Of a stretch of DNA of 64,000 nt, positions 46,672 through 58,804 are shown in pieces. Position 1 is the first letter of the stretch; each line of letters opens with the position of its first letter. The position numbers and the translations under genes were made by a program. The notes beneath the pieces were generated by a model. The model searched no databases. It saw nothing but the letters and a program-made list of their open reading frames with translations, and was not told the DNA's origin. The stretch lies in the NCBI GenBank assembly GCA_036426205.1, contig CM071568.1:221886966-221950965 (forward strand), in the 5' to 3' direction. The DNA comes from Ascaphus truei. Lineage: Eukaryota; Chordata; Amphibia; Anura; Ascaphidae.

Positions 46672-49603
46672 ATGCCTGGGGGGAATAGGACTTGTGCAGC
46701 AACGGGGGCCACACCTGGACATCGGACTCCAAAAACTGGGGCCCCTAGAATCAATAACCACAGCCCTAGGCCTGGTACATCCAGTACCCTGGCCACACCT
46801 CCCCCAGCTCCTGTTGTCAGTTTAACCCCTTCAGTCCCAGTTCTGTCATGTGTCTGTCGCAGGTGGCAGCTGCAGGCGTTGACCCCAGCATCAACAACGC
46901 TGGGGCCACGCCCGGTGTGAGCAGGAAGCTTGGGGTGAGGTGCCCAATGTCACCTGGCCTCAACATGGAGACCTATGTGAGGGCTGTGGCAGACATTGTG
47001 GGTCCCTCTGCTGTGGTGGCGGCCAGCAAGATGTATGGGAGGGGCATTTTCTTCCTCCGTACGCTGGCTGCCACCCGCACCCTAGTGCAGAAAGGCATCA
47101 GTGTAGGGGGGACCTACATCCCCATAGAGCCCATGGAGGGGTTAGGCACAAAAATCATCCTGTACAATGTGCCCCCCTTCATCCCAGACAGCCTCATGCG
47201 CCCACGCCTGCAAGCCCTGGGAGATTTTAAATCTCCCATAACAAAAATTCCACTGGGCTGCAGGGATAGAGCGCTGAGGCATGTGCTCTCATTTAGGCGG
47301 CAGGTACAGCTGCTGCTGTCGGGGAGCACAGAATCTGTGGAGGGGTCCTTTAGGGTGCCCTATGAGGGCATTCAATACACTGTGTTCTATGGCACGGAGG
47401 GGGTTAGGTGTTATTTGTGCAAGGAGCTGGGGCACACTCGTAGGAGTTGCCCCAAAGGGAATAGAAATCCCACTTCAGCTTCTGCACCCGCCCCTCCCTC
47501 TGCCAAGACACCCGGTGCCGCTGTGCCCACCACAGTGGGGCCCTCAAGGGCCCAGGTCCCTCTGGGACCGCAGGAGATGTCGCTGTCCATTCTGAAACAG
47601 TGACGTCTGCGCCCACCACAGCGGGGCCCTCGGGGTCCCAGGCCCCCCCCCGGGACCGCAGGAGATGTCGCTGTCCCATCTCAAACAGTGACATCTGCGC
47701 CCACCACAGAGGGGTCCTCGGGGGCCCAGGTTCCCCCTGGGACCGCAGGAGATGTCGCTGCCCCATCTCGAGCAGTGACATCTGCACCTCTCCCCGGGGA
47801 GCAGAGGGAGGGGGTCGCCCTGGAGCGGAAACCCTCTGTTGTCGCTGTCCCCCCCGGGAGGAGACACCCTGTGCTGCTGCGCCCACCGGGGCAGGGCCCT
47901 TGGGGGCCCAGATCCCCCCTGGGACTGCAAGAGATGTCGCTGCCCCGTCTCGAGCAGTGACATCTGCACTTCTTCCCGGGGATCGGAGAGAGGGTGAATG
48001 GGTCGCCCTGGAGCGGCCACCCTCTGTTGTCACTGTCCCCCCCTGGGAGGAGACACCCTGTACCGCTGCGCCCACTGCGGCGGAGCTCTCAGGGGCCCAG
48101 GTCCCCCCTGGGACCGCAGGAGATGTCGCTGCCCCATCTCGGGTGGTGACGTCTGCACTTCTCCCCAGGAAAAAGAGGGAGAAGAAAAGAGTTACCCTGA
48201 AGAAGTCACCCTCTGTTGTCGCTGTCTCCCCCAGGAGCACCCTTCCCCCAATGTAAGCACCGTACAGGAAGCGGTGGGAGGCTCCCGCTGAGGAGGTTGC
48301 GGTACCCTTTTTTGGGGAATCAATCCCCAGGAAGAGGAAAGCAAAAACTAAGAACAAAAGGGTGATTGAGGAGGGCGAGGAGGGTGAACCGTATTATGTT
48401 CACCCTCAGAAGTCTCCGAAGCGGAATGCAACGTCAATTCCGCACAAGGTGGCCCTGTCTGGCCCACAGGTTAGGATTATCCAGTGTAAGCCAGACCCCA
48501 TAAATATGCAGTCCCTCCCCCTCGAAGATCTGGAGGGATTGCAGGAGGAGGTACCCGGCGTCCCTGGGGTGGAAGATCAAAGTGCTCAACAACATGAGGC
48601 TTTGCTCCTAGAAATGGACGTTGGGGAGCCTTCCAACACCCCTCCCAGTTGGAGAACATCCCCCGGGGACTCGTGTTTCGGTGAATCTGCCGCGCCGGAC
48701 ACAGTTGTCTTGGGGGACTCGGAGGTCGGCCAGGATCCCCCTCCGGCTGTGCCGCCTTCGGGGGGCACACCTGAGGCTGAGCCCCGGTTTGTGTCACCGG
48801 AAGAAGGGGATGGGCTAGGGCTGACCCCCGTGGTTGGGGGTTTGGAGGATGGAGCGGGGGAGGCGGGTGTGGGTGAGGGTTTTTTAGCGAGCACTTCATT
48901 TTGCATCTGGGAGATGCCAGATGTGAGCTCTCCTAGTGAGGCGTTTTGGTCGGGCACTTTGTTGGAGGCGACTGCTGGACTGGACCCTCCCTATGAGGTA
49001 CTTGCTGAAAAGTGCCTTCCCGCGATTAATGTGAACGCCCGTGGCATCCCGTTTGTTCGCATGGTGGTAGAGGAGACCAGGAGGGCACTGTGTGCCTCGT
49101 TGGCCCCCGAGGACACTAGGGAGACCGCTACCTCCGCCATGCCGCCACCAGCTACCCCTGAACATTCCACCCCGGGGTTGGAAGTGGAGGATATAGTGTA
49201 CCCCCTCGTGGAAACACCGAGGAGGGGACCCACTTTAAGGCAGAGAAAGGCCCCCGCAGAGAAGGGCGGGGGTCTTCAGTTTTTTAATCAAGAGGAGCCC
49301 GGGGAGTTGGGGCTCAGTGAGGAGTCCTCTGGCACCGCGGAGGCGGTGGACTCTTTGACCCCCATTATCCCTGCCCAGGAGCTAGATGGTTTCCTGGAGG
49401 ATACCCTCTGCAAACACGGAACCACGAAGGTTCAGTTGGCCCTTGGAAGGTGGAAGGATGCCTCGGTCATTCTCCACTCTCTCTTAGTATACATCAGGGC
49501 TAACCACAAGGCCAAAATCTCTGGGCCTATCCATCTTCGTGTCCTGAAATTTCATAAATTGATGCGAGACCACATAAAGGCTTCTCGGGGTGTAGCTCCC
49601 TGA
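46672..49603 (+). pseudogene. Tx1-type ORF1 (CCHC protein), frameshifted
   Basis: The first frame starts MPGGNRTCAATG and shifts near 46840 into a frame that runs to 47603. That part has a Gag-like/RRM-like body and a zinc knuckle CYLCKELGHTRRSC (C-x2-C-x4-H-x4-C, about 47408-47450). A minisatellite (about 47517-48240) follows and scrambles the frame. From about 48290 an acidic/Pro-rich C-terminal part with a basic patch (PRKRKAKTKNKR) stays open to the stop at 49601-49603. In Tx1 elements ORF1 binds element RNA. The frame changes could be decay, minisatellite slippage or sequencing indels in GC-rich sequence. Confidence 0.75.
47517..48240. repeat. 88-bp minisatellite with longer units in ORF1
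   Basis: Three short units of about 88 bp (starting near 47517, 47605 and 47693) are followed by about two and a half longer units of about 180-190 bp, each sharing GGGACCGCAGGAGATGTCGC and AGTGACATCTGC. Unit length is not a multiple of three. The array gives long open frames on both strands, which are artefacts. Confidence 0.9.
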
Positions 49604-49686
49604 GCGCCTGTGGAAAGCAAAACTCCTGATTACCGGCTCTGAAAGACCGGAATGGCCCGGAGCCACACCCGTGTTCTGCGTCGGCC

Positions 49687-52600
49687 TTGCGGGAGGTCAT
49701 CACCCGCTACTCCTTGGTAGACGTCTGGCGAGAACAACATCCCAAGGCATCCACTGAGTTCACCCATGTTAGGGTGTTTAGGGGTGAACGGATGTCCTGG
49801 TCCCGGATCGACAGGCTGTATATATCCAGCCATAGCCTGTCACGAGCCCAGTCCAGTACCATTAGGCTGGCGCCGTTTTCGGACCACAATTGTGCGTCCA
49901 TGATGGTGGCGCTACTACCAGCAGCGCCCTCGGCCGCCTATTGGCACTTCAACAATACGTTGTTGGAAGACAAGGGGTTTGCAACGTCGGTCTGAGACTT
50001 TTGGATGGCCTGGAGAGGTTGCAGATCAGACTTTGCCACGTTAGAGCAGTGGTGGGACGTGGGCAAGGTTCATCTGCGCCTCGTTTGTCAGGAGTACACC
50101 AAAGGTGCCAGCAGGTGGCGCAATGCTCAGATCGAGGCCCAAAGGGAAGAGGTGCTCGATCTCGAGAAGCGGCTGTCTGTGGCAGGAGACCATTACCTGC
50201 AGTGTGCGTACGTGGAGAGGAAGTGTGCTCTCCGGGACTTGGAAGATCGGAGAGCTCGGGGGGCGTATGTGCGATCCCGCATCCACTTCCTTCGGGAGAT
50301 GGGTCGCGGGTCGCGCCTCTTCTATGCGCTGGAGAAAAAGAGGGGAAACCGTAAACATATCACCTGCTTGCTAGCAGAAGACTGTACCCCTCTGACTGAC
50401 CCGGAGAGCATCCGGGACAGAACCCGGATATTCAACGTAGACCTTTTCTCTCCGGAGTCCATCCAGCCAGACGCATACAGGGTCTTATGGGAGGGCTTCC
50501 CACAGTCGGCGAGGGTGGAAGGGAGCGGTTTGAGTTACCTTTGACTCTGGCCGAGCTCTCTGAAGCCCTCAGTCTCATGTCCCGCGGAAAAACGCCGGGG
50601 CTAGACAGGCTGACTGTGGAGTTCTTCCGGTTTTTCTGGGAGATGCTGGGACCTGATTTCACCGAGGTCCTGGCCGAAGCCCTGGAGACCGGTGAGATGC
50701 CCCTTTCGTGTCGGCGGGCAATACTGTCTTTGCTGCCGAAGAAGGGGGATCTCCGCCAGATCTCTAACTGGCGACCGGTCTCACTGCAATGCACGGACTA
50801 TAAGATCGTAGCTAAAGCGCTCTCGCTGAGGCTCAAGTCAGTGCTGGCAGAGGAGATTCACCCCGACCAGTCCTATACTGTCCCGGGCCGGAGTATTCAT
50901 GACAACATTTTTCTGGTCCGGGACCTGCTACATCACGCGCAGAGGACTGGTCTGTCACTCGCCCTCCTGTCCCTAGATCAGGAGAAGGCGTTTGACAGGG
51001 TGGATCACCGTTACCTCATGCAGACCCTGCGGGAGTTTGGCTTCGGCCCACAATTTGTGGGCTTTCTCCAGATGCTGTACGCCTCTGCAGAGTGTCTGGT
51101 GAAGATCAATTGGTCCCTGACGGCACCTTTTGTGTTTGGTCGGGGAGTACATCAAGGGTGCCCCCTGTCTGGGCAACTGTACGCGCTGGCCATTGAGCCC
51201 TTCCTCTACCTACTGAGGAGGAGGCTCACCGGGCTGGTGCTGCGGGAGCCCGACATGCGGGTAGTCCTGTCGGCTTATGCCGATGACATGCTCCTCGTGG
51301 CCAAGGACCTAGATGATCTAGAGCGGGCGCAAGCGTGCCAAGAGGTCTACACCGTGGCCTCTTCTGCTCGAATCAACTGGTCTAACTGCTCCGGCATTTT
51401 GGTGGGTCCCTTACAGGTGGACTCTTTGCCCCCCACGTTTTGTAATGTCTTGTGGGGGAGCGATACTCTCAAATATCTGGGAGTCTACCTGTCTGCTGCG
51501 GAGAACCCGGCCCCAGAAAACTTCAGTGATCTTGAGGAACGAGTCATTGCTTGTCTGGGTTCTTGGGTGTATCTGTCGAGAATGCTTTCCCTCAGGGGAA
51601 GAACCCTGGTGATCAACCAGCTGGTGGCCAGTCAGCTATGGCACCGGCTGATAGCCATGGGTCCGACCCCCGAATTTATCAACAAGATCCAGAGGAGATT
51701 GATGGATTTTCTCTGGATGGGGAAGCATTGGGTCTCTGCGGGAGTTGCGTGCCTTCCTTTGGAGGAGGGTGGACAGGGAGTGGTGTGTGTCCGCTCCCAG
51801 TTACACACTTTCTGCCTCCAATACTTGCAGAGATACCTATTCGCAGATCCGTCTCCGCAGTGGTGCCAGCTGGCAACCAGTTTCTTTCGCCAGCTGCGCA
51901 ATATGAGGTATGACCGGCAACTGTTTTTCATCAGGCCCGAGGGTTTAGGTAGAGACCTCTCAGAGCTGCCGGCATACTACCGGGACTTACTTAAGGCCTG
52001 GAAACTGGTTTCCGCGACCAGGAAGGAACAGGCGGTGGGGGTTGATTTCCTCGCCGAGCCCCTGCTGTATAATCCGGCAGTGGGGGCTCGGATATTGGAT
52101 TCACCCTCTATTTGCCGCCGGCTAATCCTGGCGCAGGTGACCAGAGTCGGGGATCTCCTGGACTTTGAGCGGCGAGACTGGGTTAGGGCAGAGGTGCTCG
52201 CGCCCCGTATGGGTCTGCGTACTGCCCGCGTCCCTCATCGTTTGATCCGGGAGATTAAAGATGCCATCCACCCCGATTCACGCACCTTCATTGAGGGGGT
52301 ATTGCAGACCGGAGAGCCTTGTCAACCTATCAACTTCAGCTCTCCGGATCTTTGCATGGAACCAAAGCCACGGCAACCCCCTCGGGTTCCTCTCTCCCCC
52401 AACCTCAGCAGGTTGGGGGATATGTCCCTGGCATGTTTCCGTGGCATGCCGAGGAAAGTCCTGTATTCTCTAGTGCTCCATATAGTGCATTACCTCGCCC
52501 TTGTCACCCGCCCTGATACTATCTGGAGGCGGGTATTTCCTGCGAACGAGGGCGAGAGACCCTGGTGGAAGGAACTCTATTCAGGTTTGGTTCCCCGTCC

Positions 52601-53190
52601 CGCCGGGGATTTGAGTTGGAGGGTCCTCCACGGTGCACTGAGCACAGGAGAGTACTTGGCACACTTCATGGACTCCCCTGCCGCCTGTCCCTTTTGTGGC
52701 GAGCGGTAGTCCGTATATCACATTTATTTGAGTTGCGCCAGACTGCAGCCCCTCTCTTCCTTCTTGAAGAGCCTTCTCCTGCAGTTCTGGCTACACTTCT
52801 CCCCTCATCTTTTTATTTTTGGGTGCCCAGTGTCCCGGAACGATAAGCCTAGGGATCTCCTGGTCAACCTGCTCCTGGCATTGGCTAAGGTAGCCATTTG
52901 TAAAACCAGGAAGCAGGTTTTGGAGGGGGGGTCCCAACAAACATCGTGGCCATGTTCCGGGCGCTGGTGCACTCCGTATTCGGGCAGAGTACTCGTACGC
53001 CGAGTCTACTGGGACGGTTTCAGAGTTTGCCTCCCAGTGGGCGTTAGGCGGGGTGCTCTGCTCGGTATCCCCCATCAAGGGTTCTTTAGAGTTAACCCTT
53101 CTGCTTTAAGTGCACTTCAACAGTGCACTTGTTGGTCTTCTTTTGAATATTTGTTTGACTGGTTTTTCTTTGTTCTACTTGGCAACAAGT
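49687..53190 (+). pseudogene. Tx1-clade ORF2: endonuclease end and reverse transcriptase
   Basis: The frame from 49687 gives the C-terminal part of an APE-type endonuclease (SRIDRLYISS, then FSDHN with the conserved SDH). The N-terminal endonuclease half is missing. After an in-frame TGA (49993-49995) a linker follows (50005-50530), then a frameshift into the RT frame 50487-52709 (740 residues). RT motifs: KTPGLDRLTVEFF, LDQEKAFDRVDH (catalytic Asp, about residue 164), QGCPLSGQLY (223-232) and YADDMLLVA (264-272). A C-terminal CPFC begins a Cys motif that continues in another frame (52728-53190). The product nicks DNA and copies the LINE RNA. It is inactive as read. Confidence 0.87.
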
Positions 53191-53237
53191 AGAATTGCTG
53201 TTCAACTGAATTGGCCGGCTTCGCCGGCCAATCAGTT
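53108..53237 (+). promoter_or_regulatory. three stem-loops in LINE 3' tail
   Basis: Hairpin 1: AAGTGCACT-TCAAC-AGTGCACTT (53108-53130). Hairpin 2: TTCTACTTG-GCAA-CAAGTAGAA (53173-53194), with a GNRA loop. Hairpin 3: 15-bp stem with one bulged A around loop TTC (53204-53237; core ATTGGCCGGC/GCCGGCCAAT). 3' stem-loops are recognised by the RT in several LINE clades. The role here is inferred. Confidence 0.8.
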
Positions 53238-53770
53238 TTAAACCAGATCAAAATAGACCCACTTCTCTCTCTACTCCTCCCCTCTCTGCCATTGGTGCAC
53301 CTTCCTTTATAATCCCTGTCTTCCACCTCTTCCTCGCTCTGCATAGTTCCTGTTTCCCTGTGTGTACCTGACCTATGTTGTGCTCCCTCTGTGCTCCTGT
53401 GATTACCTGCTCCTGTGTTACTTTGGATTTCCCTGGCTTTGTCTCCTGCTTACCCTGGACTACTCTGCTCTCTGGTATCCCTTTGAACCCTGCTAAGCAT
53501 ATGACTCCGCTGATCTCTGGCTTTCTAGGACCTGGCTTGCCCTCTGACGACTCTACCCTCTGGATCCCTGAACATTGGCAAAACGGACATGACTACGCTA
53601 ACGGACATTCCCCAAGCGTTGCAAGTATACTCTAACAACTCTTCCAACAGGCCCAGCAACGCTATACCACACTCCGGGTTTTCTCCCACTGCTGTGGGTT
53701 TGTGGTATCATACCGTTCCCACCTCAGTACTGGGGTCTAGCTTGGTCTGCGGGCATACAGGCGTGACATT

Positions 53771-54826
53771 ATGCAGAGCCCAACAAACGCAGACCCCCCT
53801 GGGGTGGATACAAGTATTACCATAGAGGCCTTACAGTTTGTTAGCGATCAGCTGTCCACGGTTTCCCAGCAATAAGCCACCTTCACTCGTCAGGAGGGTT
53901 CCACGGCTTCTGCACCAAGTATGGCCAATACCTACGCCAGCCCTGGCCCACGGATTCCATCTCCGAATCGCTATGATGGGAACCCCCTCAACTGCCGTGG
54001 GTTCTTAAACCAATGTGAGGTGCAGTTTGAGATGTCCCCCTCTCTGTTTCCTACTGGCCGTGCTAAGATTGCTTATATTTACGCTCTCCTAACCGGAGAC
54101 GCCCTTGCCTGGGCTTCTCCCCTATGGGAGCGTGGAAGCGAAATAACGCATGATTATACTTTATTCAGACGTGAATTTCAAATTGTGTTTGATACCCCTG
54201 CACGGCAGGAGACAGCTGCCTTCTCCCTCTTCCATGTTTCTCAGGGTCGAAATTCAGCTGCCAAATACGCCATCGTGTTCCGTACGCTGGCCGCCAAAGT
54301 CCAATGGAATGATGAGGCGCTCACAGCTGAGTACTGGCATGGACTCTCAGATACATTGAAAGACGATATGGTTACTCACACCCGACCTATGTCCCTGGAG
54401 GAACTCATCACCCTGAGCGTACGCATGGATCAGCGCACGCAGGAACGACGACACGAGAAACACTGTTCCCGTTCTTCTCCCTCTGTTATTTCTCACAGGT
54501 CAGTCGCTACTCCTCTCCTGGCCCTGGAGGCCTCGGAACCTATGCAGGTTGGCAGTCAACAACTCCAGGCAACCGAAAGAGCGCGGGGGCACCAGAACAG
54601 GCTGTGTTTCTACTGTGCTTCCTCGGAACATCGTCTCCAGAATTGTCCCTTGAAGCCGGGAAACGGCACACCCAGTAAAGGTAGATGGGGCTTCTACTGG
54701 GTACTGTCTCTCCTAACCCTCTCCTTCCAAAGCTCTCCCAAAGAAGTTGATGCTACCAGCCACGCTGAAGGGTCCCAACCTTGTCGTAAAGGTCGAAGCA
54801 TACATAGATTCCGGATCGGGCGGTAA
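53771..54826 (+). pseudogene. Gypsy (sushi-type) gag, with in-frame stop
   Basis: Capsid-type protein of a Ty3/Gypsy element. The first ATG lies two bases after the LTR. Codon 35 is TAA (53873-53875), and the frame stays open from ATG 53921 onward for 301 codons. The body around NRYDGNPLNCRGFLNQC and WHGLSDTLKD is close in type to the sushi family, the ancestor of mammalian PEG10/RTL genes. A CCHC knuckle CFYCASSEHRLQNC (C-x2-C-x4-H-x4-C) lies near residue 235 of the 301-residue frame. The end is frameshifted relative to the protease. Confidence 0.85.
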
Positions 54827-56939
54827 TTTCCTGGACCAGCAGTTTGCAGTGGAGAATCAAATCCCCATGGTCAGAAGGAAGAGCCCAGTTGGCCTTGAGG
54901 CCATCGACTGACGACCACTCCAGCCGGCTATCATCTTCTGGGAGTCTATTCCTCTTACCTTGACCCTGGCTGATGGTCACAAGGAGGTAATTGTCTTTGA
55001 CGTTTTCCAGTCTCCTTCCGTACAAATTATATTAGGATTGCCTTGGCTTCAACTCCACAATCCGCGCATTGATTGGTCCGGTACCTTGCCTATCCAGTGG
55101 CCCTCGTCCGCAGATACTACGCCAGCGGATCCTCCTGTGGTTGTGCTTGCTGGTCTGGACTCCGTACCTGCCGATCGTTCGTCCCTGCCTGCCGTGTACC
55201 ATGAGTACCTGGACGTGTTCAACAATTTACAAGCAGAGGTCCTCCCTCCTCATCGCCCGTACGATTGCCCGGTCGACCTCATTCCTGGGACTGTTCTGCC
55301 GAAGTCTAAGTCTTACCCACTCTCCATCCCGGAGACCGAGGCCATGACCACTTATATTCAAGAAAACCTGGAAAAAGGTTTCATCTGCAACTCCACCTCT
55401 CCTGCCGGTGCTGGGTTTTTTTTTGTGAAGAAGAAGGATGGTTCTCTAAAGCCATGCATAGACTTCCGCGGACTCAATAAGGTCACGGTGAAAAACAGGT
55501 ATCCGCATCCGCTCATTTCTGAACTGTTCGATCGTCTCCAAGGGGCCTCTATTTTTTCAAACTTGATTTAAGGGGTGCCTATAATCTCATTCGCATAAGG
55601 GAGGGAGACGAGTGGAAAACAGCATTTAAGACACGTTCTGGAAACTATGAATACCTTGTTATGCCATTTGGGCTGTGTAACGCCCCGGCCGTGTTTCAGG
55701 AATTTATGAATGACATCTTCCGTGACGATTTGGGAACTTTTGTCATTGTCTATCTAGACGACATCCTTATTTTTTCTAAAAATCTGGAGGAACACATTCA
55801 ACATACCAAACTTGTGCTCTCCAGGCTTCGTTCTAACCGTCTTTACGCCAAGATGGAGAAGTGTTTGTTTCACTAGGCTTCCACGGCCTTCCTAGGCTAT
55901 ATCATCTCCAGCCAAGGTTTCTCCATGGACCCAGAGAAGCTGAAGGCGGTTCTCAATTGGCCATTCCCTAATTCGCTCAAGGCTGTGCAACGTTTTCTTG
56001 GCTTCGCCAATTATAACAGGAAGTTTATCAAAAAAAATTCTTCCATTGCCCTTCCCATCACCGCCTTGACCAAAAAGGGCGCCGACGTCTCATCCTGGTC
56101 ACCCGAGGCCATCGCAGCCTTTGAGACTCTCAAGAAGGCGTTCGTGTCTGCCCCCATCCTTCGTCATCTGGATACCTCCCTCCCCTTTACTTTGGAGGTT
56201 GACGCCTTAGATGTAGGAGCTGGCGCAGTTCTGTCCCAGAGGACTTCTCCCCAAGAGAAACTCCATCCTTGTGGTTTTTTTTTCACGGAAATTTTCAGCA
56301 GCAGAAAAGAATTATGATGTTGGTAATCGTGAACTTTTGGCCATTAAGTTGCCTCTCCAGGAATTCAGACATCTTTTAGAGGGTTCCAAGGAACCAATCG
56401 CCATTCTCACTGACCACAATTTTTTTTTATATATTGAGGGTGCTCGTCACTTGGGCTCCCGCCAGGCTCGCTGGTCACTCTTCTTTTCCCGCTTCAACTA
56501 CACCATCTCTTATATCCCTGGAACCAAAAATGTTAAAGCGGACGCCTTTTCTCGTCAGTTTGCCTCTGAGACCGAGGCTAAAGAAATCTCAGAACCTATT
56601 CTCCCGGCCAAGTGCATAGTCTCTGCCAACAACTTTGATGTATTGGACGAGATCCACAAGGCACAAGCACATATTCCCAGCAGGTTCAGGGCACCAGAAG
56701 GACATCTCTACGCGGCTCCACGTTTCCGCAATAAAGTCTTACTTTGGGGTCATTCCTCTAGAGCAGTTGGTCATCCAGGCTTCAAGAGGACAGCTGATCT
56801 CATTAAACGGACTTTTTGGTGGCCTAAGATGAATCAAGATATTATCAATTTTACTTCCGCCTGTCCTGTATGTGCCCAGAGTAAAACCCTCCATCATAAG
56901 CCTTCTAGACTTCTGCTACCCCTTCCCATTCCTGAACAA

Positions 56940-58105
56940 ATAAACAGAAAAAATCAAGTGCGCAACTCAAAACTTCTATTGTATAGTTAACCCAATAAAC
57001 ACCAATGGTGAAATAATTAAGAAAGATTACAACCTCTAAATAGACATTGGCGTCTGCAGCTAAAATGATAAGGGTGAGAACACCCCTAGACCAACTGAAA
57101 AGAAAAAACAAAAGCGCAGACGCACATAGTGAAGTATGTAAAGTGTATATAAATATATTATTTGGGTAAAATATCTGCGTACATCAGATCGAAAGGTTAC
57201 CAGCATTTCATGTACAGTAACATGAGTGAATGGACGTTACACAGCTGCCGCCAAACATCAGGGGATCTTTTTTACTGCATCCAAGGCACACCCCGGCATC
57301 TATGGAGAAACCTCCATCCGCATCCGTTTGTAGAGAGGGAGCCTTTGTTGAAACAGTGCAGTCAGGAACCTCCACCTAGCCCTGCTTGTCACTGTAAAGG
57401 ACGCCGTCAGGGGCCAGAGCTATCTGCTTCACCAGCAGGTCTGTTCCTCGAGTGTCCCGTATGTGTCTTACGACCGGCCGCAAAGGGAGGATGGCCGTAA
57501 AGTGTAGTATTTGCGTCACTTACACGATCGCGGGAAAAAAAACGGATTGAAAAAAGACTCCACGCTTAATGGGCACACAAATTATGGATAAAATAGTATA
57601 TAGAGCTAAAAGATCTATCCAACGCGATTCGAAGCATAAGCTTCTTCATCAGGGATATTTGTAAAGTGATTTTAGAGCAATATATACCCTAAGGCCACAT
57701 CGGATAGGTCAAACAGAATAAAAAATTGAACCAATCAAGGTTGAACTACACAGTATCCCACATCTGTGGGTACAAGCAGGTCATTAGTGTCTACATGTCA
57801 AATTGGTTTAACCCCATCGGTTGTGGTCAGGGTATGAGTACATATCATAAAACAATTAATCTTTAATAAAACACATAGCACAAAAATATTCATAACAGTA
57901 TATTACTTTAAAAAATTTCTATCCTCTAACTAATAAAGGCATAGTGTTCTGAAATAAAACAGACAATCTGTTAGTCTTTATACTGTACATGAAATGCTGG
58001 TAACCTTTCGATCTGAAGTACGCAGATATTTTACCCAAATAATATATTTATATACACTTTACATACTTCACTATGTGCGTCTGCGCTTTTGTTTTTTCTT
58101 TTCAG
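56940..58105. mobile_element. Penelope-type foldback insert in integrase
   Basis: Flanked by CCATTCCTGAACAA on both sides (56926-56939 and 58106-58119), a 14-bp TSD. It contains 125-bp inverted arms (57095-57219 and 57981-58105, one mismatch seen) around about 760 bp without coding capacity. A 155-bp left tail lies outside the arms. On the minus strand the centre has a hammerhead-like motif (57616-57657). Arm length and layout mirror the palindrome that heads the PLE at 26236. Confidence 0.8.
57616..57657 (-). ncRNA. hammerhead-like motif
   Basis: The minus strand reads TATCC-CTGATGA, then stem GAAGC-TTAT-GCTTC, then GAATC-GCGTT-GGATA. The CTGATGA core is exact, stem II is perfect, and TATCC/GGATA can pair. 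The GAAA box is GAAT here, which would be expected to impair cleavage. Confidence 0.5.
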
Positions 58106-58804
58106 CCATTCCTGAACAACCCTGGAAACACATTTCGATGGACTTTATCATTGAACTGCCTGTGTCCAAATGGATGAACACTATTTTGGTCGTGGTTGAT
58201 AGATTTTCAAAGCAGGCTCACTTTATTCCCCTCAAGGGTCTTCCCAACTCAGCCACCTTGGCGGATGTTTTCTCCAAAGAGATCTTCAGGCTGCATGGCG
58301 TTCCCATTTCTATCGTCTCAGAGCGTGGGTCCCAGTTCATCTCAAAATTCTGGTGAGCTTTCTCTCAAAGATTGGGTATCTCCCTCTTGTTCTCCTCTGG
58401 ATATCATCCACAAACCAACGGTCAAACTGAAAGGATGAACCAAACTCTCGAACAGTATCTAAGATGCTTAATTTCTGACTCACAAGATAACTGGGTGGAT
58501 CTTCTACCATGGGCCGAATTTGCCATTAAGTCCTTAAAGAACGAGTCTACTCAGGAGTCTCCTTTCTTTATCAACTGTGGCTTTCACCCCAGTAGTCTCC
58601 CTCTCTCACCTTCTCCTTCTGGTGTTCCTGCAGCCGACTCTCATATCACCAACTTACAAGAATCCTGGAAAAAGATTCTCAAGTCCTTACAGTCTGCGGT
58701 GGCCAAGCAAAAGACCAAGGCTGATCGTTTCCGCCAAAAAGGTCCTTCGTTCAAACCTGGTGATCTGGTCTGGCTGTCGTCCAAAAATATTAGGCTCAAA
58801 ACTC

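Larger units (their letters stand above)
45787..53257 (+). mobile_element. Tx1-clade LINE, 7.5 kb, inside Gypsy LTR
   Basis: A non-LTR retrotransposon comprising a 5' UTR with a 332-bp tandem unit, ORF1 (CCHC knuckle), ORF2 (endonuclease C-terminus, RT) and a 3' tail with hairpins. Boundaries come from comparison with the intact LTR copy at 61.8-62.4 kb. No clear target-site duplication was found. The target is a CT-rich stretch. Tx1-clade LINEs are well known from Xenopus and many have sequence-specific targets. Confidence 0.85.
45143..53768 (+). mobile_element. 5' LTR of sushi-type Gypsy, split by a LINE
   Basis: The LTR runs 45143-45786 and resumes at about 53258-53768, about 1.16 kb in total. 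Continuity is proven by the uninterrupted copy at 61793-62389, where AGCTTCTC is followed directly by CCACTTCTCTCTC. Ends are TGTAACACC and GGCGTGACA. The gag ATG lies only two bases after the LTR, leaving no room for a usual tRNA primer site. Confidence 0.85.

Noticed and set aside
47404..48357. 317-codon open frame on the minus strand
   Set aside because: It lies across the GC-rich minisatellite and antisense to ORF1. It has no domain, and its length results from the repeat's lack of stop codons.
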